Origin: Antedon bifida
Lineage: Eukaryota; Echinodermata; Crinoidea; Comatulida; Antedonidae
DNA: 64,000 nucleotides
Direction of reading: 5' to 3'
NCBI GenBank assembly: GCA_963402885.1
Contig: OY727095.1
Location: forward strand, 14,327,001 to 14,391,000
In this document: positions 12,901-23,105 of the stretch, piece after piece
Numbering within the stretch: position 1 is the first letter of the stretch
Layout: each line of letters begins with the position of its first letter
Notes under the pieces: model-generated
What the model was told of the DNA's origin: nothing
The model's input: the letters and a program-made list of their open reading frames with translations, nothing else
Databases searched by the model: none
Position numbers and translations under genes: made by a program

Positions 12901-12917
12901 AGAACCTACCTTTCCAT
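491..12917 (-). CDS. ROCO family protein: ankyrin-like repeats, Roc GTPase, COR, acidic/His tail
   Basis: Sixteen exons give an 817-aa model with all phases consistent: 12917-12910, 12649-12556, 10936-10829, 9957-9873, 9476-9314, 8841-8738, 8363-8295, 8162-8026, 7231-7142, 7054-6863, 6694-6452, 4203-4009, 3713-3561, 3430-3128, 2638-2546, 907-491. The ATG at 12917 has an in-frame stop upstream. Ankyrin-like repeats cover about residues 3-98 (DGNTPLHEYL). The Roc GTPase follows: P-loop GKEGAGKT at about 136-143, switch I TDGI at about 161, G3 DFAGQ at 244-248 and G4 THMD at 335-338. COR covers about 350-650 (AGIIVYTI, then IFLVPC). The tail is residues 680-817. ROCO proteins are large Ras-like GTPases whose COR dimerises; several act in stress and death signalling. 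No LRR, kinase or death domain is visible. The GTPase calls are firm; the tail exon is less certain. Confidence 0.88.
1243..1302. repeat. Short palindromic hairpin with homopolymer ends
   Basis: Two arms of about 28 bases (1243-1270 and 1275-1302) around a 4-base loop carry GGAAAGATAT and its complement with few mismatches, ending in T-run and A-run. It lies in the last ROCO intron and has the look of a miniature foldback element. Confidence 0.6.
1796..1881 (-). pseudogene. Orphan duplicate of the Roc switch-I exon
   Basis: Bounded by a CAG acceptor before 1881 and a GTAAAC donor after 1796, it reads FNPKHDVTDGIAV and matches ROCO exon 8841-8738 (FNSRESSTDGIV), including the TDGI switch-I signature and the same entry phase. 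It lies in the last ROCO intron, where its phase (2 in, 1 out) cannot join the flanking phase-0 exons. I therefore read it as a relic of exon duplication, or as an exon of a lost or off-window paralogue. A 34-bp decayed echo of its 5' edge is at 1941-1974. Confidence 0.6.
4905..4942. repeat. (CTCAA)n microsatellite
   Basis: Imperfect pentanucleotide repeats of CTCAA/ACTCA type. They adjoin the left end of the LINE fragment and may be its degenerate 3' tail. Confidence 0.6.
4950..5728 (-). pseudogene. 5'-truncated LINE reverse-transcriptase fragment
   Basis: Read on the minus strand from 5728, the sequence gives YCNIVWANTYPSNL and LQIIQKKATRIISG. These are the hallmark of the region after the palm in non-LTR retrotransposon ORF2 proteins (CR1/L2/Jockey-like group). 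The frame continues with breaks toward 5250 and then gives way to a probable 3' UTR. It is truncated at both the protein N- and C-terminal sides and inactive. Confidence 0.6.
5733..5815. repeat. About 22-bp tandem repeat, four copies
   Basis: Copies of GTAAATAATACGGAGGAT with small variations lie immediately upstream of the LINE fragment. Confidence 0.75.
10624..11056. repeat. Duplicated intron flank (two copies of about 120 bp)
   Basis: 10624-10740 and 10933-11056 are diverged direct copies. Both begin with the bases forming the 3' splice site of the ankyrin exon 10936-10829 (CATCCTGG on plus). The left copy keeps an acceptor-like CAG but no ankyrin coding follows it, so it is a decoy acceptor created by local duplication. 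Confidence 0.7.
11229..11288. repeat. Perfect 27-bp-arm hairpin
   Basis: The arms at 11229-11255 and 11262-11288 are exact reverse complements around the 6-base loop TGATTT. It directly abuts the telomeric repeat tract on its right. Confidence 0.9.
11289..11312. repeat. Interstitial telomeric repeat (TTAGGG on minus)
   Basis: Four consecutive AACCCT units sit directly against the hairpin at 11288. Such tracts mark end-repair or insertion events away from chromosome ends. Confidence 0.85.
11363..11433 (-). tRNA. tRNA-like sequence, inverted copy (anticodon loop AUC)
   Basis: A 71-nt cloverleaf-like unit on the minus strand has acceptor stem GCCCCAG/TTGGGGC and T-arm CCGAG/CTCGG around TTCAAGT. 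It is the opposite-strand copy of the three units to its right. It may be a pseudogene or SINE head. Confidence 0.55.
11776..11846 (+). tRNA. tRNA-like sequence, plausibly tRNA-Asp with AUC anticodon
   Basis: It folds into a 7-bp acceptor stem (GCCCCAG with TTGGGGC), a D arm (GTC/GGC), an anticodon arm CTGC/GCAG with loop ATATCAA (T33 then ATC), and a perfect T stem CCGAG/CTCGG. The A box TGGTCTAATGG and B-box-like GTTCGAGTCT fit RNA polymerase III promoters, and TTTTT follows at once. Animal tRNA-Asp normally has GUC, and the 27-43 pair is A-A, so a pseudogene or SINE is as likely as a working gene. Confidence 0.55.
12140..12210 (+). tRNA. tRNA-like sequence, second tandem copy
   Basis: Nearly identical to the copy 364 bp to the left. 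The T stem has one change (CCCGG in place of CTCGG) that breaks one pair but brings the B box closer to consensus (GTTCGAGTCCC). Same ATC loop and T-run terminator. Confidence 0.55.
12342..12412 (+). tRNA. tRNA-like sequence, third diverged copy
   Basis: Differs from the other copies in the D arm (TAGGACATC), the anticodon stem (GCAGG) and the T loop (TTTGAGT). The loss of the conserved C in the B box suggests decay. Confidence 0.5.
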
Positions 12918-13077
12918 TTTCAATACAATGTCTTCATTTAACAATTATTAATGCTGATAGCTTCTAGTATAAAAGTAAGCCTACACATTCTCTTCTGAAA
13001 ATATAAAAGGTAAACATTTAATATTTCTTGGTAAACTATCTGTATCTCTATAAATTCTTATTGAAGTTATCGTCAGA

Positions 13078-13489
13078 CCTGTATGCTGGCGTTACTGGAT
13101 GGAGATGACCTGTATGCTTGTATTACTTCATGAAGATGACCGGTATGCTGGTGTTACTTCATGGCGATGACCTGTATGCTGGTGTTACTGCATGAAGATG
13201 ACCTGTATGCTGGTGTTACTGCATGAAGATGACCTGTATGCTGGTGTTACTGAATGAAGATGACCTGTATGCTGGTGTTACTGAATGAAGATGACCTGTA
13301 TGTTGGTGTTAATGCACGAAGATGACCTTTATGCTGGTGTTACTGAATGAAGATTACCTGTATGCTGGTGTTACTGGATGAAGATGACCTATATGCTGGT
13401 GTTACTGAATGAAGATGACCTGTATGGTGGTGTTACTGAATGAAAATGACCTGCATGCTGGTGTTACTGCCTGAAGATGATCTGTATGA
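13078..13489. repeat. 31-bp minisatellite, about 13 copies
   Basis: Head-to-tail units starting GATGACCTGTATGCTGGTGT with scattered single-base differences. It lies just upstream of the ROCO start. Confidence 0.9.
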
Positions 13490-13716
13490 CCTGACCTGAC
13501 CCTTTTGTCAAAATAGTTTGATAGTGTAGACAGAGCTTACTGTAAGTTTATCACAAAAAAAATTGTAATCTATGTTCTCACACTAAATACGTCTGCTGGA
13601 TTAGATAAAGCAAAATTCATGTGTCTTGTGTTTGTTTAACTGTACTGTTTATTTGTAACTTTCAGATGACAAAGAGCTTAAAACGTTAAATTACTGTAAT
13701 GAATAATATAACTCAC

Positions 13717-13901
13717 AGTCACTAACAATGAATTCATAAAGAGTTGCTGGTATTGGTAACCATAAATTACCCTTGTAGGTTCATGTCTGAATATTCCTCC
13801 ATTCACTGGTCCATCGTCAAAGGTGTTTATTGTTATGCTAAGTGCCAACACCCTGTTTACAGCGTTCTGTGTGTCACATGACTTTGAGTCAGTCTTGCAT
13901 A
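13717..13901 (-). CDS. Candidate exon of unknown family
   Basis: A TAG acceptor precedes 13901 and the open frame (phase 1 in) ends at a strong GTGAGT donor after 13717, with an alternative donor after 13771. It reads CDTQNAVNRVLALSITINTF and onward. I recognise no domain. The exit phase 0 does not match ROCO exon 2, so it is not shown to belong to that gene. It could be the far end of the DED-type gene at 25171-35179, whose last seen exon ends in the matching phase 1. Weak evidence. Confidence 0.25.
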
Positions 13902-14508
13902 CTAGAAAATAACAGAAAATATAAGTTGTCAACTTATATTATTATAAGTAGTTTCTATATACTTCATATTAACAAAGAACAACCTTTTGTAAAGAACATG
14001 TTAACTAGAGCATATGAAATCATTTTACTACACAATTGGCATCTGGATATTGTCTATTCAAGTTGGTTAAGTCAATAAAAGAGTGTATGCACAAAAGCAA
14101 GGCACACTGTGTGATATTATGGAGGAAATAAATAATGTAATCTTTTTTATTTCCTTCATGATATTACCAATTATTTATATTCACGAATGAATGTTCTTAT
14201 GTGTTAGTTATAAACAACATTACATTTTGTTATGAATATTTCAGTGATGCCCTCACAGCGTTCTAATTCCGGTTTCCAACTCCTCTTCTGGATGTCACCA
14301 TAGGAAATAGAATGCTGAGGATGGTGATGGGTGACACTGAAATATTTGTCAACAATTGTTGACCAGTTTTATCCGTATCCTGATATTTATATTAACTTAA
14401 TTATTAAATAATTTATATAAATTTAAATGATATATAATAAACAAAAACCACAACAAGCCTGTTCACTGTGCATGTTACCTTTACCGTTTCTGAACCAATC
14501 AAAATAAA
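13902..14508. other. Intergenic, no gene seen
   Basis: AT-rich. The only structure is a small inverted repeat with 12-bp arms (AATATTTCAGTG at about 14238 and its complement near 14335). Confidence 0.5.
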
Positions 14509-14765
14509 ACTTACACCTAAATTCCCCATTAGTATGGAGTGTGCCCTTATATAATGTATCACCTAATTAACATCCATATGAACAATAAAAACTTACACCT
14601 AAATTCCCCATTAGTATGGAGTGTGCCCTTATATAATGTATCACCTAATTAACATCCATATGAACAATAAAAACTTACACCTAAATTCCCCATTAGTAAT
14701 GTATGGAGTGTGTCCTTATATAAAATGTATCACTTAATTAACAATCCATATGAACAATAAAAACA
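14509..14765. repeat. 82-bp tandem repeat, three copies
   Basis: Units begin at 14509, 14591 and 14673 with ACTTACACCTAAATTCCCCA. The third is slightly diverged. Confidence 0.9.
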
Positions 14766-14918
14766 TGTATTTAGTTTACTTTTTTATTTTTAAATTGTTA
14801 CCATGACAATTATAAATAAATCCAAACTGTCAATCATCAGCCAATAAGCTTTATTTTGTTGTTTCTTAAATTTAAATATTAATTATTGTTCTTAAGTTCA
14901 CCAGGTTCAAATTTATTC

Positions 14919-14993
14919 AACAGGGGTCCACATGGTACTGGATATATTGTCCCCCAACAGGGGTCCACATGGTACTGGATATATTGTCCCCCA
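14919..14993. repeat. 37-bp tandem duplication
   Basis: Two adjacent copies containing CAGGGGTCCACATGGTACTG, offset by 37 bp. Confidence 0.9.
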
Positions 14994-15875
14994 AAAACAT
15001 GAAAAATTAAGATTAATAAATCACACTTTGAATAAGGAATTCTGCAGCTTCAACCCATTGTCTGATAATTTGACTATTGTTTGCATTATTTTCAGGTAAA
15101 TAGTTTATTTTCGCTCCAATTTTTGGTCAAAGTAAATAATCAATATGACATTAAAATTGTATATTCAAGAAAAATATATATATTTTCCGGGTGACGATAT
15201 ATCTTTAATGGATTTCAGTGTACAGGAGCAAATCTGTCATGCTTAAATTAAACTGCAAAAACTATCCTATTTAGGACATTTTTTTAAAAATTTCCTACAA
15301 TTCTTTAAAAAGAAATTATATATTCTTTGTAATGCTAGCGATTTGAGTGTTTAAACTTATCTTTTTTTAAATTTGTATTGTACACATAATGCCAAAATAT
15401 ATATATTTGTGTAAATACTTTATTTGTCACTCTCATAATATAATAATATATAATATAAAACTTCATTAACAATTATGACAAAAAAGACCAAAACAAATCA
15501 GCTTTCGCTATTCAAGTTTTGGCCTTTAAAGTAAAATGCATTAATTATTAACACAATTGATTGTATAGTAAAGTTAAATTAAATAGTAATTTATATACTT
15601 TTTAAGTATCAATTTCAGGGGAGGGAGGGTGTACTATATTAATAGGTCATCAACATTGATTTATGCTACTATTTTGAAATAAACTCTTTCAAACATGAAC
15701 AAATGAATCACTTTACTGTACATACATTTTAAACTAAAGAAAAAACATTTAATGCAATAAAATTGTTTCTGTACATTGCTAACATCATCCATAACAAAGA
15801 CTAGTTGCCCAAATATTAGACGACTTGCCCCAAGTCTGTAGTCTATATTCTCTTTTTTATGTTAGTCCACCGGAT
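14994..15875. other. Intergenic, no gene seen
   Basis: AT-rich sequence without a supportable ORF, splice-bounded exon or repeat. Confidence 0.5.
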
Positions 15876-16410
15876 GGCGTTTCAATTTTTGTTTGGAGAC
15901 TACTGTGCTTTTTTTTCGATGATTGATCAATTAGCATTATACGTATGAAACACCATATGTGACAATATATTTATCTTTTTACTAACATTATGTCAAAACA
16001 CATTCTAGAACCTACCTGTAGACTACCCAAATATCTGAAGTTGAAATACTAAACTAATTGAAAGGACAGAACTCACTCATTAGACAGACGTGATGAAGAA
16101 AATAACAGAAAATGCCTGACATAAGAAAAAAAATGGGAAAATTACAAATTGAAAAAATATTAATCGCAATGCATGAGTTTCAATTTTTGTTTGGAAACTC
16201 CTGTTTTTTTCGATGATCGATCTATTAGCATTATACGTATGTAACGCCATACGTGCCAATATATTTATCTTTTTACTAACATTAAGTCAAAACACATTCT
16301 GTAGACTACTAATATCTGAAGTTGACATACTAAACTAATTGAAAGGAGAGAACTCACTCATTAGACAGACGTGATGAAGAAAATAACAGAAATTGCTTGA
16401 CATGAAGAGA
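15876..16410. repeat. Diverged direct duplication of about 240 bp
   Basis: The copy from about 15879 and the copy from about 16177 share TTTCAATTTTTGTTTGGA, TTAGCATTATACGTATG and ACTCACTCATTAGACAGACG in the same order, with small indels. Confidence 0.8.
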
Positions 16411-16419
16411 AAAGGAAAA

Positions 16420-16998
16420 ATTAAAATGTGAAAAAATAATAATAGATCAATTTAACGATGATAATTATTAAATTGTCAATTCCCAAAGTGATTTATTTTT
16501 AAATCTTTAGTACATTTTTGTAATGATTTTTTGTCTATTTTGTAATAACATATTGATTGATATTCATATCTAGTTATTATTAACAATTACTTTATCAACG
16601 GGAATTGATTACAACTTAACAATATAAACACCCAAGAAAATGGCCTGGTTATCAGATTCCAATATTTTCAGTTAAATTTCCCACCGAAAATGAGAAATAT
16701 GTTAATTTATAAATTTTTGGAATGTATACCATTATTATTTATCATTTTTTCAAAACAATAATAAACGATATAGTGGGTACATAACATATTATTGCATTTT
16801 TTATGAATTCATTTTTTTACGTCTCTTTGGTGTACCAATGGAAACCTCTGATTTGCAAAAAAATGTTTTGTACCACCTTTTTTAAACCTAATCATCATTG
16901 TCTTGCTAGAATCATATCGGGCATACGGTATGACCCTGGAGGAATAAGCAAAAGAAAATGTACAAAAGGCACATTTGGCATGCCATACGCTACCGATT
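16420..16998. other. Intergenic, no gene seen
   Basis: AT-rich. Small ORFs near 16803-17114 overlap on both strands and show no domain. Confidence 0.5.
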
Positions 16999-17044
16999 GG
17001 AAACGCGACCGATTTCAAATGGAGTCGTGGATCAGTGGAATTAC

Positions 17045-18864
17045 GATCATCTCGGTCGCGTTTCATTTCGGTCGCGTGTCAATTAAGGTCAATTTTCAAC
17101 AATATCGATCGTAGTGTATGGCGCGTCAATTATGCATAAAGCATACGAAAATGGATGCTATTGTAGGATTGAGACTTAACTGTCAGATTTAACTCTCTCT
17201 CAGCAGTCGGTACGTGTAGTAGTTCGAATTTATAAACCTGTATTTGTAACGATTTTTATCTATATTTTCAGGACACAACAAGTAGCTTACGAAGAAGACT
17301 CCAATATGTTAATATTAATAATTATGAATGAGTAAATTGGGAATATTTGTTTGGTGCCAGTAAAAATCAGTGAGAGACTTTCACTGAGCTTTTTTATGCA
17401 CTATATTGCACGATTATGTAATACAATTTTTAAAAACATAATGCATTGACGTGTCTCATGCTATTGAATTAGAATGAAACCATATTGTCTGTTGACTTTG
17501 TATGCTTATTGTTATGAGATACAATAAAAACAGAAATAAAGAAATAAGGCGAATTGTCTATTTTACCTTTTTGTGTCTATTGTCTATTGTCACCACAATA
17601 CAAATGGAATGGGTGTAGCTTTTTTAGATGAATTATTATCGAAAAATTATTCGTAAAACGGCCAAAAAAATGTCTACCATGTCCCTCCATCCGTCCCTTA
17701 AATTATACAAAAAATATGTATAATTATTAGCTGTCAAGAAGAACTACACCGCTAACATAACCATCGTTAATACTATACTACTTTTCCAGTCAATTTTTTC
17801 TTGAAACATGATGAAACGCTGATTGTCCACAGACAACGTAAAGCTGGCGGCAAAAATGTCTTACAAAGTCCTACATTTGTAGTTGCAATTTACTAAATCT
17901 ACAGCATTAATTTTGCAAAGAAGCCCCTCTGTTTAGTTTAAAAAGTAGTCTTGAAAAGAAGCCCATCTTGAAATGTTCTTAAAAGAAGAAACCGCCATTG
18001 AGCATTTTTTTCAAAGTTTTACCGTATTGTGATGTATAAATTTAATTAGAGGCAATAAAAAAAATATCAGCATAAGCACGCAAAAAAAGAGAGCGCGTGT
18101 GCAGCGGGGAAACAATGCACGCATCCAGACAAAAGTGCACAAAGCTCATTGTATTTGTCGGAAAAAGTAACGCACGTTATATCAAATGATGTTCGCGATT
18201 TGTAGATGAGATAGATGTAAATATTGCTAATAAATAAAAGATTAAATAAATAGATAAATTAAATAACGTCTGTAGATGTAAATAGAGGTAAACATTGCTA
18301 ATAAATAAAAGATTAAATACATAGATAAATTAAATAACGTTTGTAGATGTAAATATAGGTAAACATTGTTAATAAATAAAAGATTAAATACATAGATAAA
18401 TTAAATAACGTTTGTAGATGTAAATAAAAAGGTTTCAATTTGAATGATGAATGTAAACATTTATATATGCGTTTTTGTTTTAAAAATATATTTGTGTACA
18501 TGTTTTTGTTTTAAAAATAAAAAGATTGAATGATCATTGACAAAAGTGTAAAGTGAGTTTGAATTTTTCCCGTCAGAAACAAATAGAATATTTACAAAAT
18601 ATATAAAAATATAATGCTTATAAAAACATTTAAAAAAAAGTTAAACTAATTAATAAAATACTGTTTTTACAATATTTATTTAAATATAATGATTATTATA
18701 TAAAAACATTTTTAAGTAAACACATAAAAAATAATAGAGCCTACACTTCGATCTTTAATTAGAGCTTACAGTGTACAGTACTGCATTGAGCGGCGTTCCA
18801 TAGAAATCGCCGGAAGTTCGATTTACCGGAAGCGCGACCGAAATGAAACGCGACCGAGATGATC
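17045..18864. mobile_element. 1.8-kb element with perfect 32-bp terminal inverted repeats
   Basis: 17045-17076 and 18833-18864 are exact reverse complements; the left one starts GATCATCTCGGTCGCG. A further 13-bp inverted match at 16999-17011 lies just outside the left end. The interior has no transposase-like frame and carries a 71-bp tandem repeat, so this looks like a non-autonomous DNA transposon. No clear target-site duplication was seen. Confidence 0.65.
18199..18425. repeat. About 71-bp tandem repeat, three to four copies
   Basis: Units run from TTTGTAGATGTAAATA to AGATAAATTAAATAACG with minor differences, inside the 17045-18864 element. Confidence 0.85.
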
Positions 18865-19816
18865 CGATACCGATCAGTGCCGGCCTGGTCTAAAGCAGGG
18901 CCTTCCAGCCTAATAATAGACCATAGAACACCTTAGGCCTCCTACTCCAATAATCTGTAGTCTTACTAGGCCTAGGCCTAATAGCCATATCTAAATCCCT
19001 TCTACATGCTATATGCCCTCCTCCTAGAGTAGCCTACTGTAGTACTAACTAGAGAGATAGGGACTAGGAGCCTAGGCCTAGGGCTAGGCCTATATAAGAT
19101 AGATCATCTAGGCTAGTCCAACATAATATGAGTAAGATAGGTTTAATGATGCCTATCAATGAATATTATCTGCCATTCTAAAGAATTCCGGGCGCTTTTA
19201 AGTTCATAATAAGGTAAATACTTACTTTTTTAAATGTTGTCAAAGAACTTTGTTTATGGTGTGGTATGTTGTTGAAATTAAACTTTATTGAGGGCGCAAT
19301 CAATGTTTATATCAAAATTAAAGAGCTTTTAAAAAAAAATAATACATTTACCATGATTTACTGTAATTTGCCCGATTGGCCACATCGCGGTGACATAAAA
19401 ACTCCGGGTTAATGATTAATATCATATTTCTCCATGGTAAAATGGATAAAAATATTATATTGATATAAATTTTATTAGGCCTACATTTCTCTTTATCCTC
19501 TTCCAAATAATCCTTCCTTAGAAATTTGTATAAAGAATAATATCCAGTTTTATATTTGATTTTGTGATCCTGTTTTGTTTTGTTTTTTTTCTTCAAACAA
19601 TAAAGAATGAAGAATTAATTCTAATTCCAAGTTTTTTTACTCTTTTTTTACTCATTTTATTAGAAAAGAAAATTGAATTGATTTGTTTATATTTGTGTAA
19701 TATGGTAGATTAAACAAAAAGCAGCTTCAAGGCTGAACATTTCTAATTGCAAAATAAGAAAAAAAGAAATTTTGATTCTAGACAAATGTAACACCTATTA
19801 TATCAATCAAAGATAT
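18865..19816. other. Intergenic, AGGCCTA-rich stretch
   Basis: 18890-19110 is dense in CCTAGGCCTA-type palindromic words. No gene is supported; the small minus-strand ORF near 19348-19596 has no domain. Confidence 0.5.
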
Positions 19817-19925
19817 AGAGCTCTCCTTATAGAAGCCAAACACACCTGATTAGAGCTCTCCTTATAGAAGCCAAACACACTTGATTAGAGATCTCCTTAT
19901 AGAAGCCAAACACACTTGATTAGAG
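19817..19925. repeat. 35-bp tandem repeat, three copies
   Basis: Units begin at 19817, 19852 and 19887 and carry CTCCTTATAGAAGCCAAACA. Confidence 0.9.
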
Positions 19926-20734
19926 CTAAAATGGATGATTTCTTAAAAGCATTTGAATGAAAGGAATTCTGGTCTTTAAAATCGTCTTAAGAGTTTTCAT
20001 GAATGTTCTGGGTTGGAGAGTTGACTGTATTTTACAGTTACAAATCAATGTAGCAGACAATGTAACACACAAATAATCCTTTATATTGCTATACACACAA
20101 AACACAATGACTGATAAAATGAATCAAAATATAAATTATTTATTGTTACAATATTCTTTATACAAAAATAAATCATCTTATTCACATTTTATATTATAAT
20201 ATTTCATCACTAATAATAATAATAATTTATTTGGAAAACGCTTTTTGAACAGCGGCACACATAATAATGGTGCATCCTTAAAACAATTAAACATACAATA
20301 TAAAAATATATGAGTATAAAAATAAAGGTAGACTAGATTAAAACAGATAATACTCAGATAAAACGGAAGTTCGATAAAACCAAATTAAAAATAAACTGTA
20401 ATACTAAAACCAATTAAATGCAACCCACATACATAAGCTTGGACACTAAATTAGCATATCAATTAGTATATGAACAAAGGAATATACAGTACTTAGAATC
20501 TATGTTAAGATATACACATTCTTGATATACAGTGTCTACCAGCAAAAATAATAAGGAACAATAGGAACCCAAATTAGGGACATCAATAAACAGGAAAGCA
20601 TAGATTAAATTATTTCAGCTGTGGTAAATTATTTGATGACTGTAAACAGAATTGATATAAAAAAAAGAAAAAGAACAAAGTAAGATAACTAAACCAAATT
20701 ACATACAATAAAAAATATAAAAAATCATTCGATA
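19926..20734. other. Intergenic, no gene seen
   Basis: AT-rich. An (AAT)n tract at 20210-20226 followed by GGAAAACGCTTTTTGAACAG could be the tail of a transposable element on the minus strand; this is weak. Confidence 0.35.
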
Positions 20735-22010
20735 ATGTTAGACTTTATACGTTGTCTAAAGGCCCATGCTTTCTTAAGGTATGATTTGCAGAATTTATCA
20801 AGAATGTCATGGGCTTTGTTTACCATATTAATCGACATTGTTGGAATGAGAACAGAACAATGTGCCGCCTTATATGGAGAGCTTGGTTGGTCTCCAATTA
20901 CCGAGATTCATAACGCTCTTCGTATGAAATACTTCCATAGAATTATAAAGATGGAAAACTATCGATGGCCAAAAATTATGTTTATTGGAATGCTACAACT
21001 TAATTGTGAATTTAAAGACTTAAGGTATAAGTTTCTATCTTGTATAAACGATATTCTCTTGAAGTGTAATTGTGAATCCAAACATATTTTCACCACTCTC
21101 TCAAATTATAAAGAAGTCTACTTTCCAATTTCTGAAATCTTAAGAAAACTTAACTCTATAATGATAGATGAATGGAGAATTGAATTACAAAATAAATCAA
21201 GTCTCCACATCTATGAAACATTAAAATCAAAACCTGGACTTGAAACCTACTTAATTGATAAAACTAATTTTGAAGGTGCTGCATTAAAATTTAAAGCTCG
21301 TTCAAATACTCTACCTTTGAATGATAGAACTGCAAATTGGAATATTGATAATAATAAAAAATGTAAATTATGCGGTACAAATTCGGACGAAGACATCCAT
21401 CATTTCATCCTTAATTGTCCAGCTTTAAATAATATACGTAATCAGGAATTATTTAATTTATATGTGGATATGTATAGAAATGGCAGCAAAGATATGTTTG
21501 ATACTTTTTATACTTCTCATGAAAATGACAAACTTAAATATATTTTGGGATACTCAAGATAATTTAATTGATGAAGAGTGTGAAAATATTTTGGATAGTT
21601 TTTGTAAAAGATACCTAAAACAAGCATGGAAATTTCAAAATGATTCATTGAATTCCATGACTCAATAACTATGTTATCTACATTGCTACATTAAGTAAAT
21701 TGGAAAAAAGTGGGGGAGGGGGAAGGAGGGGGGTTGGTGGGGTTTTTCGTAATAAGCTGTGTTTATCAGTTTATTTTATTTAATACACTTTACTATATCT
21801 TGTTTTGTATTCATTTGTGTAAAGTAATGATCTACTGTATGTATCGATGTAAATTGGGGTGGGGGAGGGGGGGTCGGGGGTTGGGTAGGATAGGGGTTGA
21901 TAGTTGCTTTTGCCTTTTTTTTTTACTTTTCTGTTAATTGTTATATTTTATATTGTGAAGGATGCACCTTTGTGCTAAGTGTGCCACCGATCTAAAGGTG
22001 TAATTCCAAA
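20735..22010 (+). pseudogene. 5'-truncated LINE: end of ORF2, 3' UTR and tail
   Basis: The frame 20735-21562 (275 aa) ends with the C-terminal cysteine-rich motif of LINE ORF2 proteins: CKLCGTNSDEDIHHFILNCP at about residues 211-230 (C-x2-C-x8-H-x5-C). It is preceded by LKFKARSNTLPL. The reading continues in another frame (DSFCKRYLKQAWKF, ending at 21668), so there is a frameshift near 21560. The polymerase core is absent. A G-rich 3' UTR follows, and then (AAAT)n at 22008-22030. Confidence 0.8.
21708..21899 (+). other. Two G-run tracts in the LINE 3' UTR, G-quadruplex candidates
   Basis: 21708-21742 and 21854-21898 each contain at least four runs of three or more G with short loops (for example GGGGGAGGGGGAAGGAGGGG). 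G-rich 3' UTR tracts are known in mammalian L1; here the match is by pattern only. Confidence 0.6.
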
Positions 22011-22357
22011 TAAATAAATAAATAAATAAAACAATCACCACCAAGTTTAATCATTAAGATAACCTCTGAATTATTTAACTGGAGTGAATTCCATAGATCT
22101 GAAAGACCAGAATCATTAAGGTTTTGTTCCAAGCATTCAAATTTTGAAATTCGCACTTCTTGTAGTACTTTACAATTTAACATAAAATGATATAAATCTT
22201 CAGGTTCATCCTTACATAACATACAATTACCAGTATTATTCATATCCCATTTACTTAATCTACTTTCAAGTTGAAGAGTATTTGACCTTGCCTTAAATTT
22301 CAATTGAGCACCATGAAAATCAGTTTTAACAGTAAGATAATTTTCTAACTCAGGCAT
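21992..22357 (-). pseudogene. Second LINE fragment, convergent with the first
   Basis: The minus-strand frame reads LKFKARSNTLQL and CMLCKDEPEDLYHFMLNC, clearly related to the C-terminal motif of the plus-strand LINE. Only the last part of ORF2 remains. Its A-rich tail region coincides with that of the plus-strand copy, so the two are tail to tail. Confidence 0.78.
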
Positions 22358-22480
22358 TTTTTAAAATTTAACATAAATGATAATGATGGTTTGGTACTGT
22401 AATGTACAAATGTATACAAAATAGCAGAAAATCTCTATTATTCTCTGACAAGAAAAACTCACAGCTTTATCACTTTATGA

Positions 22481-23101
22481 ATAGAGATATTATAGTGAAC
22501 TATTATATATAGTTTTAATATCATTATGCTTTATGTATAGAGATATTATAGTAAACTACTATATATAGTTTTAATATCTCTATGCTTTATGTATAGAGAT
22601 ATTATAGTGAACTATTATATATAGTTATAATATCTCTATGCTTTATGTATAGAGATATTATAGTGAACTATTATATATAGTTTTAATATCTCTATGCTTT
22701 ATGTATAGAGATATTATAGGGAACTAATATATATAGTTTTAATATCTCTATGCTTTAGGTATAGAGATATTATAGTGAACTATTATATATAGTTATAATA
22801 TCTCTATGCTTTATGTATAGAGATATTATAGTGAACTAATATATATAGTTTTAATATCTCTATGCTTTAGGTATAGAGATATTATGGTGAACTATTTATA
22901 TATAGTTTTAATATCTCTATGCTTTATGTATAGAGATATTATAGTGAACTATTATATATAGTTTTAATATCTCTATGCTTTACTGTATGTATAGAGATAT
23001 TATAGTGAACTATTATATATAGTTTTAATATCTCTATGCTTTATGTATAGAGATATTATAGTGAACTATTATATATAGTTTTAATATCTCTATGCTTTAT
23101 G
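22481..23101. repeat. 56-bp satellite of self-complementary units, about 11 copies
   Basis: Each unit runs TAGAGATATTATAGTGAACT through GTTTTAATATCTCTATGC. TAGAGATATTA pairs with TAATATCTCTA in the same unit, around a central TATATATA. Copies differ by few bases, so amplification is recent. Confidence 0.9.
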
Positions 23102-23105
23102 TAAA

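Noticed and set aside
16803..17114. Overlapping ORFs of 103 and 85 aa on both strands
   Set aside because: No domain and no splice context. They overlap the inverted ends of the 17045-18864 element.
22481..23101. CRISPR-like array
   Set aside because: The whole 56-bp unit is repeated and there are no unique spacers. The context is an animal genome.
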